Assembly: GCF_000018145.1 (NCBI RefSeq) | Contig: NC_009952.1 | Span: forward strand, 2,480,001-2,544,000 | Direction of reading: 5' to 3' | DNA: 64,000 bases | Source of the DNA: Dinoroseobacter shibae DFL 12 = DSM 16493 | GTDB lineage: Bacteria > Pseudomonadota > Alphaproteobacteria > Rhodobacterales > Rhodobacteraceae | The notes under the pieces: generated by a model | Told to the model about the DNA's origin: nothing | What the model saw: only the letters and a program-made list of their open reading frames with translations | Databases searched by the model: none | Shown here: in pieces, positions 1-8,832 of the stretch | Layout of the letters: every line of letters starts with the position of its first letter | How positions within the stretch are numbered: position 1 is the first letter of the stretch | Position numbers and translations under genes: made by a program

Positions 1-585
1 CTCCTCCAGCCCGCCCTGCTGGATCCCGAAGAGCGCATGCCCCGGCCAGTCCCCGAACGCCTCGCGCGACCGCGCGGCCCAGCGCATGGACAACTCCATG
101 CTCTCGGTGATCCGCTCCCGCGGCGCGGGCAAGGCCGGGCACTCGTCGAAGCACATGACGATATCCGATCGGAGCAGTTTCTGGATCTCCATCGACCGCT
201 CGGGACTGAGCATGTGTTTCGAGCCATCGATATGGCTCTTGAAAGTCACGCCCTGCTCGGTGAGCTTGCGCAACCCGGTCAGGCTCATCACCTGGAACCC
301 GCCGGAATCGGTCAGGATCGGCCGGTCCCAGTTCATGAACCTGTGTAACCCGCCGAGGCGCGCGATCCGCTCCGCCGTGGGGCGCAGCATCAGGTGGTAG
401 GTATTGCCCAGCAGGATATCCGCCCCGGTCTCGCGCACGCTTTCGGGGCGCATGGCCTTGACCGTGGCCGCCGTGCCCACCGGCATGAAGGCCGGCGTCC
501 GGATCTCTCCGCGGGGCGTGTTGATACGGCCAAGCCGCGCCGCCCCGTCCTGTCCGAGGCGCGTGAAGGAAAATCTCTGTGTCAT
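1..585 (-). CDS. tgt: Queuine tRNA-ribosyltransferase, N-terminal part
   Basis: Exchanges guanine-34 of GUN-anticodon tRNAs for the queuosine precursor preQ1 in the cytoplasm. The gene runs off the left edge, so only the first 195 codons are visible. Reading leftwards from the ATG at 585, the protein starts [14 protein letters not shown] and carries the family landmarks [36 protein letters not shown] (base-binding Asp and Ser-Gly-Gly-Phe) and [11 protein letters not shown] modest AGCAGGG ribosome site precedes the ATG. The next gene upstream on this strand ends 9 bases before it, so the two may be cotranscribed. Nothing in the visible part is unusual; the zinc-binding C-terminus lies outside the window. 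Confidence 0.95.
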   Translation of the reverse strand, partial: MTQRFSFTRLGQDGAARLGRINTPRGEIRTPAFMPVGTAATVKAMRPESVRETGADILLGNTYHLMLRPTAERIARLGGLHRFMNWDRPILTDSGGFQVMSLTGLRKLTEQGVTFKSHIDGSKHMLSPERSMEIQKLLRSDIVMCFDECPALPAPRERITESMELSMRWAARSREAFGDWPGHALFGIQQGGLEE

Positions 586-594
586 GCCCTGCTG

Positions 595-849
595 TTAGGA
601 GCCTTGTCCGCTCTCGTCACGCGAAAACCGGAGGGGACCCCCGCTTCCGACCTGCGTCCCGCCGCCGCGGTGAGCGAGTTCGACCTGCGCACTTCGGATC
701 GCGAAACGCAAGTCGCGCGCCGTTGCGGTCATACCCGCACGCGCGACAAGAAAGAGCAGATTTTCCAACTCGTCCGGGAGCCAGGCAAGATCAACCCTCT
801 TTCGAGCATCTCGCTTCTTTTCGGGGTCCTGTAAGAGATTATTTTCCAT
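595..849 (-). CDS. Small hypothetical protein upstream of tgt
   Basis: An 84-residue, Arg- and Glu-rich ORF starting MENNLLQDPEKKRDARKR. I do not recognise a family. The first 60 residues read like a real soluble helical protein (acidic and basic residues alternate with Leu, as in WLPDELENLLFLVARAG), while the tail is Gly/Ser-rich. It ends 9 bases before the tgt start, on the same strand, which suggests coupling. The ribosome site is poor (AAGGC touches the ATG), so the true start may differ. It could be chance in GC-rich DNA, but the region upstream of it is AT-richer and could hold a promoter for both genes. Confidence 0.4.
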   Translation of the reverse strand: MENNLLQDPEKKRDARKRVDLAWLPDELENLLFLVARAGMTATARDLRFAIRSAQVELAHRGGGTQVGSGGPLRFSRDESGQGS

Positions 850-1107
850 GCCTTGCCTATTTTGTCATTCCATTCTGCCGTCTGACGGAATTGCCTCATC
901 CCGTAACTGCGCGACACTGGCCTGACATTCACACTCTTGTTTGATGAGATCAATTGATGCATGATATTATATGTATCGGATTAATCGATACGACCCATCG
1001 GGCACGCCGCATCCAAGCCACACTCACGGACGCATGCCCACGCATATAAAATGCGGTGTTTGCACGGTTTTCCGTGCGCGCACCCCTTCAGGGACTCGAG
1101 CGAGGGT
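850..1107. promoter_or_regulatory. AT-rich divergent promoter region with LysR-type inverted repeats
   Basis: Intergenic region between two divergent transcription units, clearly richer in A+T than its surroundings. It contains the perfect palindrome ATCAATTGAT (949-958) and an interrupted palindrome at 973-991 with arms GTATCG and CGATAC around a 7-base centre (GATTAAT). The second has the T-N11-A spacing typical of LysR-family operators and lies about 117 bases before the LysR start, as expected for an autoregulated, divergent LysR gene. Assignment to this regulator is inference. Confidence 0.5.
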
Positions 1108-2004
1108 ATGAAGGATCTGGATATCTACGGCCTCGACGGCCGTCAATTGAAGCTATTCCTGTGTGTATTCGATACTGTTTCGGTCAGTCGGGCCGCGGAT
1201 CAACTGGGGATCACGCAATCTACGGCCAGCCATGGGCTGGAAAGGTTGCGAAAAGCACTCGGCGATCCGCTATTCGTCAAATCGGGTCGTGGCATTGCGC
1301 CGACCGACACGGCAAAGGAATTGGCACCCCGGGTGCGCGCGGTTCTGATCGGTCTGGAGGGGTTACGCACAAGCGCCACCTATGACCCGGCCCAAGACAC
1401 CGGGGCCTTCCGGATCGCGACCAACGTGACCGAAATCCTGCCCAAGCTCATCGAGATCAAGGCCCGGATTTGCAAGGCCGCCCCCCATGTCACCATCCAC
1501 TTCCACGACATGGGTTCACGGGTAAATGCCGGCGAACTGCTCTCTGCCGGGGCGGCAGACCTGGTGATCGCCGTGAGCCTGCCGAGTTACCCGTCCCTGT
1601 TGCTGGCCGAGCGGCTCTATTCGGACCGATCTGTCTGTTACTACTGCCCCAAGCAACGTGGCCCGATCGAAAGCGTCGAGGATTTCGTGGAAGCCAAGCA
1701 TGCGGCCCTCGACTTCGGAGCATCCATAAAGAGCTCGGTCGGACAAGAACTGGAGCGACAGGGCATCATTCGGCGCATCCGGATGACCGCACCCAATTCC
1801 CACACACTGGCGGAACTCATGCGCGATTCCGATTACGTGGCGACGATGCCCCTGCGACTGCACAAGACCGTCTTCAAGGACTTCAGCTACAGCACACCGC
1901 CAATGGCGCTGCCCCCGATCACCCATGACATGCTCTGGCATGTGCGCAACGACAATGCTGCGCGGAACAGCTGGTTGCGCGAGGTGGTTCGCTCCACACG
2001 TTAG
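1108..2004 (+). CDS. LysR-family transcriptional regulator
   Basis: DNA-binding regulator of about 298 residues. The N-terminal winged helix reads LDGRQLKLFLCVFDTVSVSR, AADQLGITQSTASHGLERLR, then LGDPLFVKSGRGIAPTDTA, the standard LysR_HTH_1 pattern. The rest fits a periplasmic-binding-like effector domain. An in-frame ATG at 1051 is possible; I prefer 1108 because the protein then begins MKDLDIYGLDGRQL close to the HTH, as in the family. Its effector is not evident. The gene and its promoter are less GC-rich than the neighbours, which may mean it was acquired. The divergent neighbour is the small gene before tgt, whose promoter it may share. Confidence 0.9.
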   Translation: MKDLDIYGLDGRQLKLFLCVFDTVSVSRAADQLGITQSTASHGLERLRKALGDPLFVKSGRGIAPTDTAKELAPRVRAVLIGLEGLRTSATYDPAQDTGAFRIATNVTEILPKLIEIKARICKAAPHVTIHFHDMGSRVNAGELLSAGAADLVIAVSLPSYPSLLLAERLYSDRSVCYYCPKQRGPIESVEDFVEAKHAALDFGASIKSSVGQELERQGIIRRIRMTAPNSHTLAELMRDSDYVATMPLRLHKTVFKDFSYSTPPMALPPITHDMLWHVRNDNAARNSWLREVVRSTR

Positions 2005-2066
2005 CGCCCCTTTACGGGCGGGACGCAAAACCTTATATCTTTGGTCAACAATCCTGAGAGATAGAT

Positions 2067-2429
2067 ATGAGCGTAGAGACCCCCCCGATGGAAGGTGCGC
2101 CGCTGATCCGGCCTTCGAGCACGGACCACCCCTTGCACGAGCAGATCGTCGAGGCCTGCCGATCGGTGTTCGACCCGGAGATCCCGGTGAACATCTATGA
2201 TCTCGGCCTGATCTACACGATCGAGATCAGCGACGAGGCCGAGGTGGATATCATCATGACCCTCACGGCCCCGGGTTGCCCCGTGGCGGGCGAAATGCCC
2301 GGCTGGGTCGCCGAAGCGGTCGAGCCGCTGCCCGGCGTGAAGCAGGTCAACGTGGCCCTGACCTGGGAGCCGCCCTGGGGCATGGAAATGATGTCCGACG
2401 AAGCCCGGCTCGAACTGGGCTTCATGTAA
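2067..2429 (+). CDS. sufT: SufT-like (MIP18/DUF59) Fe-S assembly protein
   Basis: A 120-residue single-domain protein of the MIP18/DUF59 family, which helps mature Fe-S proteins. Diagnostic segments are VFDPEIPVNIYDLGLIY near residue 35 and TLTAPGCPVAGEMPGWV near residue 67, with the conserved Cys of the family (TAPGCP), followed by LTWEPPW. Length is that of stand-alone SufT. The next gene, 71 bases downstream in the same direction, encodes an A-type Fe-S carrier, so the pair probably works together at the end of the SUF pathway. No other suf genes are in the window. Confidence 0.88.
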   Translation: MSVETPPMEGAPLIRPSSTDHPLHEQIVEACRSVFDPEIPVNIYDLGLIYTIEISDEAEVDIIMTLTAPGCPVAGEMPGWVAEAVEPLPGVKQVNVALTWEPPWGMEMMSDEARLELGFM

Positions 2430-2500
2430 CCCGTCCGCCTCGGACTTGTGGCACGCATACGCGGCGCCTACATCTGCTCCAGACGCAAAGGACCCTGATC

Positions 2501-2866
2501 ATGTTTGGTATCCCCGGCAAGGCCCCCGTGACCATCACCGACCGTGCGGCGGCGCATATCGGCAAGCTCATGGCGCAGGGCAACAAGCAAGGCCTGCGGA
2601 TCGGGGTCAAGAAGGGCGGTTGCGCGGGCATGGAATACACCATGGACTACGTGGACGAGATCGACCCCCATGACGAGGTGGTCGAGACCGGCGAAGCCCG
2701 GGTGATGATCGCGCCCATGGCGCAGATGTTCCTGTTCGGGACCGAGATCGATTACGAAACCTCCCTGCTCGAATCCGGGTTCAAGTTCCGCAATCCGAAT
2801 GTGGTCGATGCCTGCGGATGCGGTGAATCGATCAAGTTCGACGAAGCGCTCGCCGCGAAAACCTGA
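2501..2866 (+). CDS. sufA: A-type iron-sulfur carrier protein (SufA/ErpA family)
   Basis: A 121-residue HesB/IscA-family protein that receives Fe-S clusters and passes them to apo-enzymes. The three cluster cysteines are visible: KKGGCAGMEY near residue 40 and the closing DACGCGESI near residue 110. I start it at the ATG at 2501 (MFGIPGKAPVTITDRAA); the reading frame is open further upstream, but that part overlaps the preceding gene and has no family similarity. It follows the SufT-like gene. Which A-type subclass (SufA, IscA or ErpA) it belongs to cannot be settled from sequence alone; the SufT neighbour favours SufA. Confidence 0.9.
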   Translation: MFGIPGKAPVTITDRAAAHIGKLMAQGNKQGLRIGVKKGGCAGMEYTMDYVDEIDPHDEVVETGEARVMIAPMAQMFLFGTEIDYETSLLESGFKFRNPNVVDACGCGESIKFDEALAAKT

Positions 2867-2884
2867 GCCTGCGCGCCTGCGCGG

Positions 2885-3898
2885 TCACTCCGGCTTGCGC
2901 CGGGGACGGCGCGGTTGCGGGCGGCTGGGGATTTCCTTCAGAAGCCCGCCAACCCCCATGGCCGCGATATCCGCGCCCGTGACCTGCAACCCGCACGCCA
3001 CCCTCTCCAGCACCCAATCCGCGCCATTGAGCGCGGGCGACCGCGCACAACCCGGCAGCCCGATCACCGGCCGCGGCCCGATCTCGCCCAGAAACAACAG
3101 GTTGCCCGGGTCCACGGGCATGCCGAACCGGGTCACCTGTCCGCCTGCCGCGCGCACCCCTTCCGGCCCGACATCCGCCGGGTCCGAGGTGGCGGAGGCG
3201 GTCAGCAAGAGCGCCATCTCACCATCGAGACCGGCCAGGGCCGCCCCGATCTCGGCGGTGTTGTGGCCGGTCACGCGGGTCTCGGCCAATGACATGCCCA
3301 GCTGGATCAGCCGCGTCTCGATCGCCGCAATGCTCTTGTCGCGCAAACGGGCATCGGCGGGCCCGAACTCCGTCAGAACCAGCCCCGCGGAGCTGTAGCG
3401 GGCCGGGCGCAGACGCAAGCTGCCCGCGCCACACTGCGCGGCCTGCTGCGCGGCGTCGGCGGCCACGCCATAGGCAATGATCTTGACCGTCCCGACCAGC
3501 ATACCCGGTGTAACGCGGGCATATTGCGGCACGGTGGCCAGGGTAATCAACGGATCGACGGAGTTCAGCGCCTCGATGGCCGGAACATCTATCTCAATTA
3601 TTCCAGAGGCTTCCGCCACGATATTCACCCGACCTGTGAAGGGCTCGGTGATCCGCAGATGCGGCCGGGAGGCCTCTGGCACCAGCGCGGCGGCCACCCG
3701 CGCCGCAGCGGCGTTCTCATCGATATCCCCCGGCTCGAGCCGGGCGACGATCACCTCGTCGAGACCGGTCTGCGCGATCTCGGCCAGCATCTGCGAGGTC
3801 AGAACCGTCCCCTTGGACAGCTTGCCCGACGGCAGCCGCAGCGCATGGGCCAGCAGGGCGCCTTCCGCCTTGGTCAAGGGAACCGCTCCGAACTTCAT
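2885..3898 (-). CDS. Molybdopterin-binding MoeA/CoxI-type protein
   Basis: A 337-residue protein of the molybdopterin-binding (MoaB/Mog-fold) group found beside XdhC proteins. The N-terminal segment MKFGAVPLTKAEGALLAHAL and the GTVLTSQMLAEIAQTGLDEV stretch are typical, and the C-terminal half contains the nucleotide/pterin-like fold with TASATSDPADVGPEGV and GLPGCARSPALNGAD. The ATG at 3898 overlaps the stop of xdhC by four bases (ATGA), so translation is coupled. It probably handles or cytidylylates the molybdenum cofactor for a hydroxylase of the xanthine/CO dehydrogenase family. The 18-base gap to sufA marks a convergent junction. The exact reaction is unproven. Confidence 0.8.
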   Translation of the reverse strand: MKFGAVPLTKAEGALLAHALRLPSGKLSKGTVLTSQMLAEIAQTGLDEVIVARLEPGDIDENAAAARVAAALVPEASRPHLRITEPFTGRVNIVAEASGIIEIDVPAIEALNSVDPLITLATVPQYARVTPGMLVGTVKIIAYGVAADAAQQAAQCGAGSLRLRPARYSSAGLVLTEFGPADARLRDKSIAAIETRLIQLGMSLAETRVTGHNTAEIGAALAGLDGEMALLLTASATSDPADVGPEGVRAAGGQVTRFGMPVDPGNLLFLGEIGPRPVIGLPGCARSPALNGADWVLERVACGLQVTGADIAAMGVGGLLKEIPSRPQPRRPRRKPE

Positions 3899-4884
3899 GG
3901 CGCCTTCCGCAGCCGGTCCGTGATTTCGGCCATGATCGATATGGCGATCTCGGCGGGCGATTTTGCCCCGATGTCGAGACCCACGGGCGCGTGGATGCGC
4001 GCGATCGCGGCCTCGTCGAACCCGGCCTCCTGCAAGCGCGCGACCCGTTTGGCGTGGGTCCGCGTCGATCCGAGACAGCCGAGGTAGAAACACGGCGCGC
4101 CAAGCGCAACCTCGATGGCCGGATCGTCCAGCTTGGGATCATGGGTCAGGGTGACCACCGCCGTGCGCGCGTCGAGCCCATGCGCCTTCAATGCGGCATC
4201 CGGCCATTCGTCGAGGATCGTCTCGCCGGGAAAGCGCGCCTCCGAGCCGAAGGCCGCCCGCGGATCGACGAGGACCGGATCATACCCCGCCAGCCGCGCC
4301 ATGGCCAGCAAGGGCTGGGCGATATGTACGGCCCCCACCACCACCATGCGCAGGGGCGGATTATGCAGCCCGAGAAACCAGTCGCCTTCGAAACCGGACT
4401 TGTCCGCCCGTGCCCGCGACATCAGCGCCGGGCACAGCGGATCATCGGTGTCCGGGCGGACAAGGCGTCGCTCCCACGTGTCCGGGTTCACCGCCAGCGC
4501 GACCGGGGCCCGGGCGGCGCGGGCCGCGACCAGGTCGGCCAGCATGTCCTCGGAAACATGTGGCCCCACCGGTTCGACGATCACGCGAATCTGCCCACCA
4601 CAGGCGAGCCCGACGGCAAAGGCCTCGTCGTCGCTGACCCCGAAGGTCATGGAACTGGCCTTGCCGCTCTCGATGGCGTCGAGGGCCTCGGCCACCACCG
4701 CACCTTCGACACAGCCGCCCGAGACCGACCCGGCCAATTCAGCCTCCCCCGAGATCACCAGCTGGCTCCCGATGGGGCGCGGCGCGGAGCCCCAGGTCTC
4801 CACCACCGTGGCGATCACGGCACCCTTGCCCTGCCGGTGCCAGGCCAGTGCCTGCTCGGGCATCTGATCGTGCGATATCGTCAT
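3895..4884 (-). CDS. xdhC: XdhC/CoxI-family molybdoenzyme maturation factor
   Basis: A 329-residue chaperone that binds and sulfurates molybdenum cofactor before insertion into xanthine-dehydrogenase-type enzymes. The first domain has ATVVETWGSAPRPIGSQLVI and GSVSGGCVEGAVV; the second is the Rossmann-like XdhC_C domain with RMVVVGAVHIAQPLLAMA, LTHDPKLDDPA and FYLGCLGSTRTHAKR. Start at 4884 is supported by GGAGGTG eight bases before the ATG; upstream in-frame sequence lacks family similarity. Its stop overlaps the next gene. The cognate enzyme genes are not in the window, but CoxE-like and MoxR-like genes 4-6 kb away fit the same maturation theme. Confidence 0.9.
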   Translation of the reverse strand: MTISHDQMPEQALAWHRQGKGAVIATVVETWGSAPRPIGSQLVISGEAELAGSVSGGCVEGAVVAEALDAIESGKASSMTFGVSDDEAFAVGLACGGQIRVIVEPVGPHVSEDMLADLVAARAARAPVALAVNPDTWERRLVRPDTDDPLCPALMSRARADKSGFEGDWFLGLHNPPLRMVVVGAVHIAQPLLAMARLAGYDPVLVDPRAAFGSEARFPGETILDEWPDAALKAHGLDARTAVVTLTHDPKLDDPAIEVALGAPCFYLGCLGSTRTHAKRVARLQEAGFDEAAIARIHAPVGLDIGAKSPAEIAISIMAEITDRLRKAP

Positions 4885-5054
4885 GGAGCACCTCCCGCCG
4901 CGACTATGACCCAAAGGCCAACGGGGGACCAGAGGCCGCGCGGAGCTGCAAACACGCGAAACCCTGCCGGACCTCGGTCCGGGGCTCCTCCCCCTCTCGC
5001 GCTGCGCCCGGCGCATCCTATATGTAGCAGGAACACTCGCCGCTGGAGGCCAGG

Positions 5055-6401
5055 ATGGTCAGCGCCGCAACCCTCGCCGCGTTCAGATACGGCTACGGCC
5101 CCCGGCCTGACGGGGCGAAGGTGCGCGATGCCGCGGGCCTGCTCGCCAGCCTGCCGGACGCGGGCCTGCCGTTTACCGACGACTGGGACACGCGCTACGC
5201 GATCTTCGAGATGATCCGGCAGGCCCGCCGGGACCGCGACAGGGGCGTGGACGGGAGCATGCAGCGCAGCCGCAGCGCCAACCGGGCTTTCGCACAGTAT
5301 CTGCGCCGGGACCAGCGGCGCGCCGTTCAGGCCGCGATGGAATCGCCCACGGGCTTCGATCAGCGCCTGCTCGCGTTCTGGATCGATCATTTTACCGCGG
5401 CTCAGACCTTCCCGCGCTTGTCCCTGGCCTTGCCGCACATGCACGCGACAGCCATCGGCCCGCACATTACCGGCCGCTTCAAGGACATGCTGCGCGCGGT
5501 GATCACGCACCCGGCCATGGTGATGTATCTCGACCAGGGGCGGAGTTTCGGCCCCAACAGCCCCGCAGGGCTGGAACGCGGTCGGGGGTTGAACGAGAAC
5601 CTCGCGCGGGAGCTGTTGGAGTTGCACACGCTTGGCGTTGACGCGGGCTATACCCAGACCGATGTGCGCGAGCTGGCCGAGTTGCTCACCGGGCTTGCCC
5701 ATGGACCCGATGGCTACGCCTTCTACCGCGGGCGGGTGGAGCCGGGGCCGGAAACCGTGATGGGGCGCACCTATCACAGCGACCGGCCGGGCATCGAGCC
5801 GATCGCGCAGGTTCTTGACGATCTCGCCGCACATCCCGAGACCGCCCAGCACCTGGCGCGCAAGCTCGTCGTACATTTCCTTGGCGCCCCGGCACCACGG
5901 GACCTGGTTGCGGATATGGCCGATGCCTATCTCGCCACGGACACGCGCTTGACGGCGCTCTACGATGTGATGTTGCACGACCCCCGAGCCTGGCACCCGC
6001 AGGCGGTGAAGGCACGGACGCCCTTCGAGTTCGTGGTGGCGGCCCTGCGCGCCGCAGGCACCGATCCCGCGCAGCTCAGCGGCCTGCGCCCGCGCGAGGT
6101 CAACCGGGACTTCCTGCAACCGCTGGCGCAAATGGGTCAACCGCTCTGGCGGCCCCAGGGTCCCGACGGATGGCCCGAAGCACCCGAGGCATGGATCACG
6201 CCGGTGGGCCTTTCGGCACGGCTGCGCTGGAGCGACGGGTTCGCCAAGCGGATGCTCGGCGGCTCGGACCCCCGCGACTTTCTCGACACGGCCGTCGGGG
6301 ATGCCGCGTCGCCCACCCTGCGATTTGCCGTGGCCGGGGCCGAGGATCGCATCGAAGGCCATGTGATCGTCTTGGCCAGCCCTGAATTCAACCGCCGGTA
6401 A
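5055..6401 (+). CDS. DUF1800 family protein
   Basis: A 448-residue protein of the DUF1800 family, of unknown biochemical role and almost always encoded next to a DUF1501 protein, as here. Family landmarks are ATLAAFRYGYGPRP at the N-terminus, LAFWIDHFTAAQTFPRLS near residue 110, LNENLARELLELHTLGVDAG near residue 180 and AQHLARKLVVHF near residue 275. I see no clear signal peptide. It ends 11 bases before the DUF1501 gene, which has its own strong ribosome site, so the two form an operon. The 170-base gap upstream is a divergent promoter region shared with xdhC. Confidence 0.85.
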   Translation: MVSAATLAAFRYGYGPRPDGAKVRDAAGLLASLPDAGLPFTDDWDTRYAIFEMIRQARRDRDRGVDGSMQRSRSANRAFAQYLRRDQRRAVQAAMESPTGFDQRLLAFWIDHFTAAQTFPRLSLALPHMHATAIGPHITGRFKDMLRAVITHPAMVMYLDQGRSFGPNSPAGLERGRGLNENLARELLELHTLGVDAGYTQTDVRELAELLTGLAHGPDGYAFYRGRVEPGPETVMGRTYHSDRPGIEPIAQVLDDLAAHPETAQHLARKLVVHFLGAPAPRDLVADMADAYLATDTRLTALYDVMLHDPRAWHPQAVKARTPFEFVVAALRAAGTDPAQLSGLRPREVNRDFLQPLAQMGQPLWRPQGPDGWPEAPEAWITPVGLSARLRWSDGFAKRMLGGSDPRDFLDTAVGDAASPTLRFAVAGAEDRIEGHVIVLASPEFNRR

Positions 6402-6412
6402 GGAGCCTGCAC

Positions 6413-7582
6413 ATGGACGTCACGCGACGAAAACTTCTGCGGTCGGGCCTTGCGGTGGGCTGCTCGCTCGCGGCCTCGCCATTGATCACGCCGGTGACCT
6501 TGGCGGCGGTGCCCGGCGACGCGCGGCTGGTGGTAATCGTGCTGCGCGGGGCGATGGACGGGCTCGATGTCGTGCGTCCCGTGGGCGACGTGGATTTCAA
6601 AGCCCTGCGCCCTTCGGCCACGGATCACGGCCCCGCCCTCGACACCCGGTTCGCGCTGCACCCGGAGTTGGCCCCCCTTGCCCCCTGGTGGCAGCGGGGC
6701 GAGTTGGCCTTCGCCCATGCGGTCTCGACCCCGTACCGGGATCGGCGCAGCCATTTCGACGGGCAGGATGCACTGGAAAACGGCAGTGCGGCCACGAACG
6801 GCGCCTTGACCCCCGGGGCCGATGGCTGGCTCAACCGGGCATTGGCCGGGCTGCCGGATGTCCGCAGCGAGACCGGGTTCGCCGTGGGCCATGAAACACT
6901 GCTGCTGCTGCGCGGCGACCAGCCTGTTTCCACCTGGGCACCGGACGCGGATCTTCACCTGTCGCCGCAGGCGCAGGCCCTGCTGCGCAAGATCTATGCG
7001 GGCGATCCCCTCTTCGCCGCCGCCCATGCGCAGGCCGCGGCCCTGTCGGAGGCGACCGATGCGGCCGAGATGAGCGCGAGACAGGCGCGGCGGGGCGAGG
7101 CGCTGGCCCGGTTCTCGGCCGCACGGCTGCGCGAGGAAACCCGCGTTGCGGCCTTTTCCCTCGGCGGTTGGGACACCCATGCGCGCCAGGCGCCTGCCCT
7201 TGCGCGCGCCCTGCGCGATCTGGTCAGCGCGTTGACCACCCTGAAGACCGATCTGGGAGCGGACTGGTCCCGCACGGTGGTGATGGCGGTGACCGAATTC
7301 GGCCGCACCGCGCGGGAGAACGGCTCGCAAGGGACCGACCACGGCACGGGTGGGGCGGCCCTGTTCGCCGGCGGCGCGCTGGCCGGGGGGCGGGTGATCA
7401 CCGACTGGCCGGGCCTGTCGGATGCGGCGCTGTACGAAGGGCGGGACCTGATGCCCACGCGCGATTTGCGGGCGCTGGCGGCCTGGGTGCTGCGCGACCA
7501 TATGGGGGTCGCGGCCAGCCACCTCGACCGCATCGTGTTCCCGGGGCTGGAGATGGGCAGCTCCCCGCGCCTGATCGCCTGA
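6413..7582 (+). CDS. DUF1501 family exported protein
   Basis: A 389-residue protein of the sulfatase-related DUF1501 family. The N-terminus is a twin-arginine signal (TRRKLLRSGLAVGCSL, then a hydrophobic stretch and an Ala-rich cleavage region near residue 32), so it is exported folded. Further landmarks are VIVLRGAMDGLDVV, YRDRRSHFDGQDALENG, SLGGWDTHARQ and VTEFGRTARENGSQGTDHGT, the last matching the metal-site block of alkaline-phosphatase-like folds. AAGGAG lies nine bases before the ATG. It is paired with the DUF1800 gene. Substrate unknown; a folded, possibly metal-dependent periplasmic hydrolase is a reasonable guess. Confidence 0.87.
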   Translation: MDVTRRKLLRSGLAVGCSLAASPLITPVTLAAVPGDARLVVIVLRGAMDGLDVVRPVGDVDFKALRPSATDHGPALDTRFALHPELAPLAPWWQRGELAFAHAVSTPYRDRRSHFDGQDALENGSAATNGALTPGADGWLNRALAGLPDVRSETGFAVGHETLLLLRGDQPVSTWAPDADLHLSPQAQALLRKIYAGDPLFAAAHAQAAALSEATDAAEMSARQARRGEALARFSAARLREETRVAAFSLGGWDTHARQAPALARALRDLVSALTTLKTDLGADWSRTVVMAVTEFGRTARENGSQGTDHGTGGAALFAGGALAGGRVITDWPGLSDAALYEGRDLMPTRDLRALAAWVLRDHMGVAASHLDRIVFPGLEMGSSPRLIA

Positions 7583-7670
7583 CAGGGCGTTTCATAGGCG
7601 GCAGACGCCGCTTCGCGCGCATGCTAGACCGCGCGGCGGGGCATTCCCCCCCCGATCCCCGGAGCCCGCG

Positions 7671-8822
7671 ATGGACGCCCGTCTTTATTACCTGACCCTC
7701 GGCAACGTGATGATCGGCACCGGCACCATGGTGGTGTCGGGCATCCTCGACCCGATCGCCGCCGATCTCGCGATCAGCGTCTCTGCCGCGGGCCAGGTCA
7801 CGACCGTTTACGCCCTCGCCTTCGCGCTCGGAGCCCCCGTCGCCGCCGCCTTTACCGGCCGGTTCGACCGGTCGCGGGTGCTGGCCCTGTCGCTTCTGGT
7901 CTTCGCCGCCGCCAGCCTGCTCAGCGCGGTGGCGCCGAATTACACGACGTTGCTGATTGCGCGGGGGCTGGGCGGGCTGGCCGCCGCGACCTTCTCGCCA
8001 ACGGCCGTGGCCGTGGCCGCCTCGCTTGTGCCCCCGGCGGAACGGGGCCGCGCCATCGCCCTCGTTTTCGGCGGGATGACCATCGCCAGCGTGCTGGGCG
8101 TGCCCCTCGGCACCTGGATCGGGCTGAATTTCGGCTGGCGCATCCTGCTGGCCGGGCTCGGGGTGCTCAGCCTCGGCGCGGTGATCGCCCTGTGGCGCGG
8201 GGTGCCCGGTGGGCTCTTCCTGCCCGCGGCCACGCTGGCCCGCTGGGACGAGGCCCTGCGCCTGCCCATCATCCGCGCGCTGCTTGGCGTGACGCTGTTC
8301 CAGATCGGCGGGAGCTTCGTACTCTTTGCCTTCTTCGGCCCCTATCTCGGCACGGTCACGGGGGTCGGCACGGACGGGATCGCGAGCTTGCTGTTTCTCT
8401 TCGGGCTCGCCAGCCTGATCGGCAATTTCGCCGCCGGATGGGCCGTGGACCGGGTGGGCGCAGGCCCGGTGGCCCATGGCGCGATCGCGTTGACGGCGCT
8501 GAGCATGGTCGCGCTTCTTGGCACCGCGGGGGCGCCGGTGCTGGCGGGTCTGGCGATCATCCTGTGGGGCAGTGCCGTGTTCGGCATCAACACGGCGCAG
8601 CAGGCCCGCCTCGTTGACGCCGCGCCGGGGCTGGCCACGGTCGTGCTGCCCGCCAATTCCTCGATTCTCTTTGCAGGACAGGCGCTGGGGGCCGCGCTCG
8701 GTGGCGCGGTGCTGGCCATGGGCGGGCTCGCGGCCTTGCCGCTGGTGGGCGCGCTGGTGGTGGGCATCGCCCTCGTTCTGTCCCTGCGTGCCATGCGTCA
8801 GACCGGGCGCGCGCCGGTTTGA
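7671..8822 (+). CDS. MFS drug/sugar exporter (DHA1-like)
   Basis: A 383-residue, very hydrophobic integral membrane protein with about 12 predicted segments. The motif block FTGRFDRSRVLALSL after the second helix is the MFS loop 2-3 signature, and RGLGGLAAATFSPTAVAVA and GRAIALVFGGMTIASVLGVP are the helix 4-5 motifs of the proton-antiport DHA1 (AraJ/NepI-like) group. GGAG precedes the ATG. The gene lies 88 bases after the DUF1501 gene in the same direction and ends 10 bases before the convergent CoxE-like gene. Substrate cannot be inferred. Confidence 0.88.
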   Translation: MDARLYYLTLGNVMIGTGTMVVSGILDPIAADLAISVSAAGQVTTVYALAFALGAPVAAAFTGRFDRSRVLALSLLVFAAASLLSAVAPNYTTLLIARGLGGLAAATFSPTAVAVAASLVPPAERGRAIALVFGGMTIASVLGVPLGTWIGLNFGWRILLAGLGVLSLGAVIALWRGVPGGLFLPAATLARWDEALRLPIIRALLGVTLFQIGGSFVLFAFFGPYLGTVTGVGTDGIASLLFLFGLASLIGNFAAGWAVDRVGAGPVAHGAIALTALSMVALLGTAGAPVLAGLAIILWGSAVFGINTAQQARLVDAAPGLATVVLPANSSILFAGQALGAALGGAVLAMGGLAALPLVGALVVGIALVLSLRAMRQTGRAPV

Positions 8823-8832
8823 GGGGTCACGG

